Shown in pieces: positions 1-5,064 of a stretch of 5,064 nt of DNA (the first letter of the stretch is position 1; each line of letters opens with the position of its first letter). Origin of the DNA: Dehalococcoidales bacterium (lineage in GTDB: Bacteria; Chloroflexota; Dehalococcoidia; Dehalococcoidales; UBA5760); NCBI GenBank assembly GCA_016931015.1, contig JAFGFP010000008.1, forward strand, positions 1 to 5,064, written 5' to 3'. The position numbers and the translations under genes were made by a program. The notes under the pieces are model-generated. The model saw nothing but the letters and a program-made list of their open reading frames with translations, was not told the DNA's origin and did no database searches.

Positions 1-1680
1 GGCTACGCCCGGCTCAGCCAGGCTAAGAAACGGAGCAGCGAGCTCGACCAGACGCTGCGGCTGGTCACCAACTTGAAAGAACGTAAGCACCGGCTGGAGA
101 TGACCGTCACCGAGGCAAGCCAGGCGCTGGTCCGGGAGCACGCCGTGCTACAGAGCCAGATTGGCGAGCTTACAACCGCCGCTCAGAAGCTACCCTCGCT
201 CAAGCAGGAGCTACAAAAGGTAACGGCGCAGCTAGCGGAGCTTACCGGGCCGGAAGCGAGACTGGCCGGAGAGAAGCAGGCCAGCCAGGAACTGAGGGCC
301 CAACTAAGCCGCCTCGAGGCTGCCAGCACCCAGCTGGAGCGGGACATAAATGAGCTTGAGGGAAAGCTTGCGCTCCTCAAGACCCCGAAGGGCACTAAGT
401 GCCCGCTCTGCGATACCGAGCTTGAGGCGGACGGTATCGAGCGTATCGGGGGTAAGTACACCGACGAAAAAGAGCGCAAGCGCGAAACCCTAGAGAGGAA
501 CCAGGCGGAGCTAGCGCGGCAGAAGGCGACGCTCAGCCGTAAGGAGAGTGAGATAGCCGAGCTTGAGAGGAAGCTGAGCCGGGACAAGGCCGCGCTCCAG
601 GCCAAGGTAAGCGTCTTAAGCCAGGAGATTAGTAAGACCGAGGAGGCCGCCGCCAAGCTCGACGAGGCCAGAAAGAACCGGGACGAAATCGAGGAACAGA
701 TGGCCAAGGGAAGCTTTGCCCCCACCGAGCAGCAGACGCTCAAGGGGCTTGAGGAGGAGCTGGCCGGACTGAGCTACGACCCGACCGAGCACGACGCCTT
801 GCGCCAGCAGCTAGCCGACTTGGAGCAGTACGAGGGCCTGAAGAGAAAGCTGGAAGACGCCGAGGGGAGGCTGAGCCAGGAAAAAGAGGCCCTCGCCCGG
901 GCCGAGGCAGCCGCCCAGGAGCTACGCTTAAGCCTTGAGGCCGAGGGAGAGAAGGGTAAGACCCTGGAGGAAGAGCTCGGCCGGCTGCCTCAGGTGACCG
1001 GCGACTACACTCAGGCGGAAAAAGGGCACCAGGCTTTACTTACCCGACAGAAGCAGGCCCAGGAAGCGCTCTGGGGGACGAAGGCAAAGCTAAGCCGCCT
1101 CGGGGAGCTGGAGGTAAAGAGACGGGAACGGGAGAAGCTGCTCTCTCAGGCGACCAAAGAGGAGCGGATTTATAAAGACCTGGCCCAGGCCTTCGGGAAG
1201 CGGGGCATCCAGGCCCTGCTCATCGAGGGCGCCCTCCCCGAGATTGAGACGGAGGCCAATGAGCTACTCTCCCGCCTCACCGACAACAGAATGCACCTCA
1301 AGATTGAGACGCAGCGGGAGACCAAAGCGGGTAACGTCGTCGAGACCCTGGACATAAAAATCTCCGACGAGCTGGGAACGAGGAACTACGAGATGTATAG
1401 CGGCGGGGAAGCCTTCCGCATCAACTTTGCCATCCGTATCGCCCTGTCCAAGCTGCTCACGAGGCGGGCCGGGGCGCCGCTACCCACCCTGGTTATCGAC
1501 GAGGGCTTCGGGACTCAGGACAGCACCGGGATAGAAAAGCTCAAGGAAGCCATAAACTCGATTCAGGACGACTTCGAGAAGATACTGGTTATCACCCACA
1601 TCGAAGAACTAAGAGACGCCTTCCCCACCCGCATCAACGTCGTTAAGACGGCCGAGGGCTCCACCCTGGAGGTGAGCTAG
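1..1680 (+). CDS. sbcC: SbcC/Rad50-like ATPase, C-terminal part (5' truncated by window edge)
   Basis: Large subunit of the SbcCD (Rad50-Mre11) complex, an ATP-gated cytoplasmic machine that lets its nuclease partner process DNA ends and hairpins. The frame is open from base 1, so 559 residues are visible and the N-terminal ATPase half with Walker A is missing. Visible residues 1-133 are Glu/Lys/Arg/Leu-rich coiled coil. The zinc hook CPLC is at residues 134-137 (bases 400-411). A long return coiled coil follows to about residue 390, broken near residues 250-270 by a Pro-containing segment around SYDPTEH. The C-terminal head (about 390-559) has AFGKRGIQALL, the signature YSGGE (466-470), Walker B LVIDE (497-501) with D-loop GFGTQD, and H-loop VITH (His533). 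The signature has Tyr where many SbcC proteins have Leu. A TTG at 73-75 is internal, not a start. SbcD would be expected upstream, outside the window. The gene converges on the HD gene. Other SMC-like ATPases are less likely because of the hook. Family assignment is firm; the exact name is less so. Confidence 0.9.
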   Translation, partial: GYARLSQAKKRSSELDQTLRLVTNLKERKHRLEMTVTEASQALVREHAVLQSQIGELTTAAQKLPSLKQELQKVTAQLAELTGPEARLAGEKQASQELRAQLSRLEAASTQLERDINELEGKLALLKTPKGTKCPLCDTELEADGIERIGGKYTDEKERKRETLERNQAELARQKATLSRKESEIAELERKLSRDKAALQAKVSVLSQEISKTEEAAAKLDEARKNRDEIEEQMAKGSFAPTEQQTLKGLEEELAGLSYDPTEHDALRQQLADLEQYEGLKRKLEDAEGRLSQEKEALARAEAAAQELRLSLEAEGEKGKTLEEELGRLPQVTGDYTQAEKGHQALLTRQKQAQEALWGTKAKLSRLGELEVKRREREKLLSQATKEERIYKDLAQAFGKRGIQALLIEGALPEIETEANELLSRLTDNRMHLKIETQRETKAGNVVETLDIKISDELGTRNYEMYSGGEAFRINFAIRIALSKLLTRRAGAPLPTLVIDEGFGTQDSTGIEKLKEAINSIQDDFEKILVITHIEELRDAFPTRINVVKTAEGSTLEVS

Positions 1681-1699
1681 CCGGCCCCCGAGAACGCCC

Positions 1700-2251
1700 T
1701 TATAGCTCAAGAGCGACGGCGATATCCTGCATCGCCTTGAGACCGAGCTCAACGAACTCGTTAAGCTCCAGACCGAGCTCCCCACACGAGGCAATCTGGT
1801 CTCGATTCACGGCGGCCGCAAAGCGGTTTTCCTTAAACCTCTTGAGCACCGAGCTAGGGGTAAGCCCGGCCAGCTTTTTATCCGGCCTCACCAGCGCCGC
1901 CGCCGTAATCAGCCCGGTCAGGGGGTCAACGCAGAAGAGGGCTTTATCCAGGACACTGTCGCAGGGAACGCCGTGGGCCTGATTGTGGCACAGGATGGCG
2001 TGAGCCATGGCTTCGCTCGCCCCCAGTTCCCGGGCCAGGTCGGCGCCCAGTTTGCTGTGGGCCTTCATGTCCCCCTCGGTAAGCTCGACGTCAATGTCGT
2101 GCAGGAGGCCAGTTAGCGCCCACTCCTCCTCATCCTCACCCAAGCGCTGGGCCAGGGCCCGCATCACCGCCTCGGTGGCCAGCATGTGCTTCACCAGGTT
2201 CTGGTTACCCACGTTCTCCCTGATGGAATTAAGCGCTTCTTTCCTGTTCAT
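1700..2251 (-). CDS. HD-domain metal-dependent phosphohydrolase-like protein, substrate unknown
   Basis: Complete 183-residue soluble protein with no signal peptide or membrane segment. It shows the HD-superfamily ligand pattern: His22 (VKHMLATE), the His51-Asp52 doublet in GLLHDID, His65 in HSKLGAD, a His cluster at 84/89/93 (ILCHNQAHG) and Asp109 in CVDPLTGLI. The doublet plus extra histidines resembles two-metal HD enzymes, which typically hydrolyse phosphate esters of nucleotides. This reading is by motif only, and I cannot name the substrate. The C-terminal third (PDKKLAGL, then SVLKRFKENRF and a helical tail) looks family-conserved from memory, typical of small HD/HDIG proteins in bacteria. 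The ATG at 2249-2251 is supported by AAGGA seven bases upstream. The gene lies 65 bases downstream of uvrA on the same strand and converges on the sbcC-like gene with a 19-base gap. It may be co-transcribed with uvrA or use its own promoter in the spacer. A role in nucleotide-pool cleaning or repair would be inference from position only. Confidence 0.88.
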   Translation of the reverse strand: MNRKEALNSIRENVGNQNLVKHMLATEAVMRALAQRLGEDEEEWALTGLLHDIDVELTEGDMKAHSKLGADLARELGASEAMAHAILCHNQAHGVPCDSVLDKALFCVDPLTGLITAAALVRPDKKLAGLTPSSVLKRFKENRFAAAVNRDQIASCGELGLELNEFVELGLKAMQDIAVALEL

Positions 2252-2258
2252 TCACGAA

Positions 2259-2263
2259 TCCTT
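2259..2263 (-). promoter_or_regulatory. Ribosome binding site of the HD-domain gene
   Basis: On the minus strand AAGGA sits seven bases before the ATG at 2249-2251, within AGGTAAGGA. This is a good Shine-Dalgarno match at normal spacing, and it fixes the start codon of the HD gene. Confidence 0.8.
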
Positions 2264-2288
2264 ACCTGACCTCGCTCAAGCCCCACCT

Positions 2289-2307
2289 GCTATTGTATCA
2301 CAATAGC
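2289..2307. repeat. Perfect 8-bp inverted repeat in the uvrA-HD spacer (possible operator or hairpin)
   Basis: GCTATTGT (2289-2296), spacer ATC, then ACAATAGC (2300-2307). The arms are exact reverse complements. The repeat overlaps the -10-like box of the HD gene, so a DNA-binding repressor site is possible. As RNA it could form an 8-bp stem with a three-base loop. No T-run follows on either strand, so it is not a classical intrinsic terminator. It is short enough that chance remains possible. Confidence 0.5.
2292..2300 (-). promoter_or_regulatory. Candidate extended -10 promoter element for the HD-domain gene
   Basis: The minus strand reads TGATACAAT, which fits the extended -10 pattern TG-N-TATAAT with one mismatch in the hexamer. 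It is one of the few AT-rich spots in this GC-rich window. A start site about seven bases downstream would give a leader of roughly 34 bases before the ATG at 2251. At a 17-base spacing the -35 position reads CTGAAT, a poor match, and it overlaps the uvrA stop codon. Extended -10 promoters can work without a strong -35. This is a pattern match only, and the element coincides with an inverted repeat that could have another role. Confidence 0.4.
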
Positions 2308-2316
2308 GCCGGAGAT

Positions 2317-5064
2317 TCAGCGGGGTAAGGCACAGCCCGCGTCTTCGGCCAGCACCCGGCTGAGATACTGCCCCGTAGCCGAGGCGGCCTCCCGGCTTAC
2401 CTCCTCGGGCGTACCGGTAGCAATAACACGGCCGCCGCGGTCGCCGGCCCCCGGCCCCAGGTCGATGATATAGTCGGCGCTCTTAATCACGTCCAGGTGA
2501 TGCTCGATAACGACCACCGTGTTCCCGACATCGACCAGGCGCTGCAACACCTTAAGCAGCGCCGCCACGTCGTCGAAGGCAAGCCCGGTGGTCGGCTCGT
2601 CGAGGATGTAAAGCGTGCGCCCGGTAGAGCGCCGCGATAGCTCGGTCGCCAGCTTGACCCGCTGCGCCTCGCCCCCGGAGAGGGTCGGGGCCGGCTGCCC
2701 CAGACGGATGTAACCCAAGCCGACGTCGTGCAGGGTCTCCAGCTTATTCCTCACCTTGGGGAAGTGCTCGAAGAATTCGAGCGCCGACTCCACCGTCATG
2801 TCCAGCACCTCGGCGATGTTCTTCCCTTTGAACCTGATTTCCAGGGCCTCGCGGTTATAGCGCTTGCCGTGGCACACCTCGCAGGGGACGGTGACGTCGG
2901 GCAGGAACTGCATCTCAATCTGGGTAAAGCCCTCGCCGCGACAGGCCTCGCAGCGCCCGCCCTTAACGTTAAAGGAGAACCGCCCCGGGGCGTAGCCCCT
3001 CATCCGGGCTTCGGGGACGGTGGCGAAGAGCTCCCGAATCGGGGTAAAGGTGCCGGTGTAGGTGGCCGGGTTGCTGCGCGGGGTGCGCCCGATGGGCGAC
3101 TGGTCGATATTAATTACCTTATCGATGTGCTCCAGGCCGAGGATAGCGTCGCAGTCACCGGCCCGGTCCCGCGACCGGTAGAGCTTACGAGCCAGATTAC
3201 GGTAGAGCACCTCGTCAATCAGGGTGCTCTTGCCGCTGCCCGAGACGCCGGTGATGCCGACGAAGCGGCCCAGGGGGATGTGGACGTCGATGTTCTTCAG
3301 GTTGTTCTGCCGCGCCCCCTTGACCACGAGCTCGGCACCGGAGCCGGGACGGCGCTGGGCGGGCAGGGGAATCTGCTTGGCCCCGCTCAGGTACTGCCCG
3401 GTGATGGAATCCTTCGAGTTCATAATCTCGGCAAGGGTGCCGGTGGCCACCACCCTGCCGCCGTGCTCCCCCGCCCCGGGCCCCATATCGATAATATGGT
3501 CGGCGGCACGCATCATAGCCTCGTCGTGCTCCACCACCAGTATGGTATTACCCAGGTCGCGGAGCCGTTTCAGGGTCTCAATCAAACGGTAGTCATCGGC
3601 GGGGTGCAGGCCGACCGTGGGCTCGTCACAGATATAGAGCACCCCCATCAGCCCGCTGCCTATCTGGGTGGCCAGACGAATCCGCTGCGCCTCGCCCCCG
3701 GAGAGGGTGGCCGAAGGCCGGTCCAGGGTAAGATAGTCCAGGCCCACATCCTCGAGAAAACCCAGCCGGGACCCAATCTCCTTAAGGATTTGACGGGCAA
3801 TCACCCGCTCGCGCTCACTGAGTACCGACCCTTCACCACCGAGAGCCGCCACCCAGGCTACCGCCCGGGTAACCGACATCGAGCTAACCTCGATGATATT
3901 CTTACCGCCGATGGTTATCGCCAGGGACTCCGGCCTGAGGCGTTTACCCTGGCAGACGGGGCACTCCCGGAAGACCATGTAGCGCTCCATCATGCGCCGT
4001 GAGTTCTCCGACTCGGTATCCCGATAGAGCCTCTCCAGACGCGGGATGACGCCCTCATAGCCGGTAAAGTACTGTTTCACCCGGCCGAAGCGGCGGTAGC
4101 TTACCAGCTCCCCCTGCTCGCCGTAGAGCACCAGGTTGAGCTGCTCCGGGGTCAGCTTGCGCACCGGGGTATCCAGCGAAAAGCCGTGACGCCGTGCCAG
4201 GTCGCTGAGCTGCTCCAGATACCAGAACCCCGACTGGCAGGGACGAATGGCTCCGGCGGCCAGGGACAGGTTCTTATCGGGGATAACCAGGTCGGGGTCG
4301 AGCTCCTGCTTAAAGCCGAGCCCGCTACAGGCGGGGCAGGCGCCGTGGGGGCTGTTAAAGCTAAAGGTACGGGGGGCAATCTCGCCCAGACTGATACCGC
4401 AGTGCACGCAGGCGAAGTGCTCCGAGAAGAGCAGCTCCTCGCCGCCAACGATGGACACCAGCACCACCCCGGCCCCCAGCTTGAGCGCCGTCTCCACGGA
4501 ATCGGCGATGCGGCTCCGGCTGCCGCTCTCCCCGACTACCAAGCGGTCAACCACCGCCTCGATAGAGTGCTTCTTGTTCTTATCCAGCTGGAACTCGGTA
4601 GCCAGGTCGGTAACCTGACCGTCAACCCGGACCCGGGCGTAGCCCGCCTTACGCAGGTCGTCGAAGACGGCCTGATACTCGCCCTTACGGTCTTTAACCA
4701 GGGGGGCTAAAATCATGGCCCGGCTGCCGGCGGGTAGTGCCTGCACGGCGTCGACAATCTGCTGCACGGTCTGCATGGCAATTTCGCGCCCGCAGTTGGG
4801 GCAGTGGGGATGGCCCACCCGGGCAAAGAGCAGCCTCAGGTAGTCATAAATCTCGGTGACCGTGCCCATCGTCGAGCGCGGGTTACGGCTGGGCCCCTTC
4901 TGGTCGATAGATATCGCCGGGCTCAGGCCCTCGATATAATCGACCTCGGGTTTTTCCATGCGGCCCAGGAACTGACGGGCGTAAGCCGAGAGTGATTCCA
5001 CGTAGCGGCGCTGACCCTCGGCGTAGATGGTATCGAAAGCCAGCGAGCTCTTCCCCGAGCCGGA
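2317..5064 (-). CDS. uvrA: UvrA, excinuclease ABC subunit A (N-terminus cut by window edge)
   Basis: Damage-sensing ABC ATPase of nucleotide excision repair. It dimerises, finds distorted DNA and loads UvrB. The frame is open to base 5064, so 915 residues are visible, beginning inside Walker A (SGSGKSS). About 32 residues are missing by comparison with E. coli UvrA (940 aa), giving a normal full length near 947. In visible numbering, YVESLSAYARQFL starts at 21 and the UvrB-binding insertion is about 99-213. Zinc cysteines are C219/C222 with C243/C246. The first site has LSGGE 454-458, Walker B CDEP with D480-E481, and EH at 512-513. The second Walker A is GVSGSGKST (K612), with zinc cysteines C705/C708 and C728/C731. 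The second site has LSGGE 795-799, Walker B D822-E823 and EH at 854-855. Further CxxC pairs are at 88/91 and 368/371. All ATPase residues are intact. The GTG at 4999-5001 is internal (YVESL). The stop is TGA at 2317-2319, and no intrinsic terminator follows. Confidence 0.98.
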   Translation of the reverse strand, partial: SGSGKSSLAFDTIYAEGQRRYVESLSAYARQFLGRMEKPEVDYIEGLSPAISIDQKGPSRNPRSTMGTVTEIYDYLRLLFARVGHPHCPNCGREIAMQTVQQIVDAVQALPAGSRAMILAPLVKDRKGEYQAVFDDLRKAGYARVRVDGQVTDLATEFQLDKNKKHSIEAVVDRLVVGESGSRSRIADSVETALKLGAGVVLVSIVGGEELLFSEHFACVHCGISLGEIAPRTFSFNSPHGACPACSGLGFKQELDPDLVIPDKNLSLAAGAIRPCQSGFWYLEQLSDLARRHGFSLDTPVRKLTPEQLNLVLYGEQGELVSYRRFGRVKQYFTGYEGVIPRLERLYRDTESENSRRMMERYMVFRECPVCQGKRLRPESLAITIGGKNIIEVSSMSVTRAVAWVAALGGEGSVLSERERVIARQILKEIGSRLGFLEDVGLDYLTLDRPSATLSGGEAQRIRLATQIGSGLMGVLYICDEPTVGLHPADDYRLIETLKRLRDLGNTILVVEHDEAMMRAADHIIDMGPGAGEHGGRVVATGTLAEIMNSKDSITGQYLSGAKQIPLPAQRRPGSGAELVVKGARQNNLKNIDVHIPLGRFVGITGVSGSGKSTLIDEVLYRNLARKLYRSRDRAGDCDAILGLEHIDKVINIDQSPIGRTPRSNPATYTGTFTPIRELFATVPEARMRGYAPGRFSFNVKGGRCEACRGEGFTQIEMQFLPDVTVPCEVCHGKRYNREALEIRFKGKNIAEVLDMTVESALEFFEHFPKVRNKLETLHDVGLGYIRLGQPAPTLSGGEAQRVKLATELSRRSTGRTLYILDEPTTGLAFDDVAALLKVLQRLVDVGNTVVVIEHHLDVIKSADYIIDLGPGAGDRGGRVIATGTPEEVSREAASATGQYLSRVLAEDAGCALPR
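2659..2685 (-). repeat. 27-bp direct repeat, copy in the second UvrA signature motif
   Basis: Identical base for base to 3682-3708. It encodes TLSGGEAQR of the C-terminal ATPase site. It lies inside uvrA in the same reading phase as its partner, and both flanking bases differ between the copies. The protein motif is conserved in both halves of UvrA; the identity of every codon is what is seen here. Confidence 0.9.
3682..3708 (-). repeat. 27-bp direct repeat, copy in the first UvrA signature motif
   Basis: Identical to 2659-2685. It encodes TLSGGEAQR of the N-terminal ATPase site, 1023 bases away in the gene. It reflects the internal duplication of UvrA rather than a mobile or regulatory repeat. 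Confidence 0.9.

Noticed and set aside
73..75. TTG as the start codon of the sbcC-like gene
   Set aside because: The frame is open to base 1, the upstream residues are the same coiled coil, and the family needs an N-terminal Walker A half that lies outside the window.
183..743. 186-codon open frame on the minus strand opposite the sbcC-like gene
   Set aside because: It is a Ser/Leu-rich low-complexity translation, as expected from the reverse strand of an Glu/Lys/Leu coiled coil.
1659..1671. CTCCA-CCC-TGGAG hairpin at the end of the sbcC-like gene as a terminator
   Set aside because: The stem is five base pairs, lies inside the coding sequence and has no T-run after it.
1737..1982. Plus-strand open frames at 1737-1982 and 2007-2306
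   Set aside because: They lie opposite the well-supported HD gene, are Ser/Pro/Arg-rich and show no recognisable domain.
2289..2307. Intrinsic terminator of uvrA
   Set aside because: The stem is only 8 bp and is not followed by a T-run on either strand.
2728..4002. 424-codon open frame on the plus strand opposite uvrA, with similar ones at 4186-4710 and 4804-4995
   Set aside because: It is codon-for-codon antisense to uvrA. It stays open because uvrA almost never uses CTA, TTA or TCA there. The predicted protein shows no recognisable family, and uvrA is certain.
4999..5001. GTG as the start codon of uvrA
   Set aside because: The 21 codons before it encode the conserved SGSGKSS...YAEGQRRY segment of UvrA, so it is an internal Val.

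Overview
The window is a stretch of ordinary chromosome carrying DNA-repair genes. It holds three protein-coding genes, two of them cut by the window edges, and almost no non-coding DNA. The sequence is GC-rich, with GC-rich third codon positions. The style of the three proteins (a SbcC/Rad50-type ATPase with a YSGGE signature, a small HD-domain hydrolase, and a UvrA with ICDEP in its first Walker B) reminds me of Chloroflexota, especially Dehalococcoidia-like bacteria. That placement is from memory of the families and is only moderately secure; a thermophilic or anaerobic Gram-positive-like lineage is not excluded. There are no signs of phage, transposon, CRISPR, tRNA or rRNA sequence.

Layout. 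Bases 1-1680 (+) are the C-terminal 559 residues of a SbcC/Rad50-like ATPase: coiled coil, CPLC zinc hook, return coiled coil and C-terminal ABC half-site. The N-terminal half-site with Walker A lies left of the window. After a 19-base gap comes a convergent gene at 1700-2251 (-), a complete 183-residue HD-domain metal-dependent hydrolase of unknown substrate. A 65-base spacer (2252-2316) holds its ribosome binding site and an 8-bp perfect inverted repeat with an extended -10-like box inside it. Bases 2317-5064 (-) are uvrA, the damage-recognition ATPase of nucleotide excision repair. It is complete at its C-terminus and runs off the right edge inside the first Walker A motif, so only about 32 N-terminal residues are missing.

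How the genes relate. SbcC (with SbcD, probably encoded upstream of the window) processes double-strand ends and hairpins, while UvrA starts excision of bulky lesions. The HD gene lies directly downstream of uvrA on the same strand. It may be co-transcribed with uvrA, or expressed from its own promoter in the spacer. No sequence seen here shows that it takes part in repair.

I found no new system. The points most worth a second look are the palindrome and -10 element in front of the HD gene, the terminator-less 19-base convergent junction, and the codon-use difference between uvrA and the other two genes.
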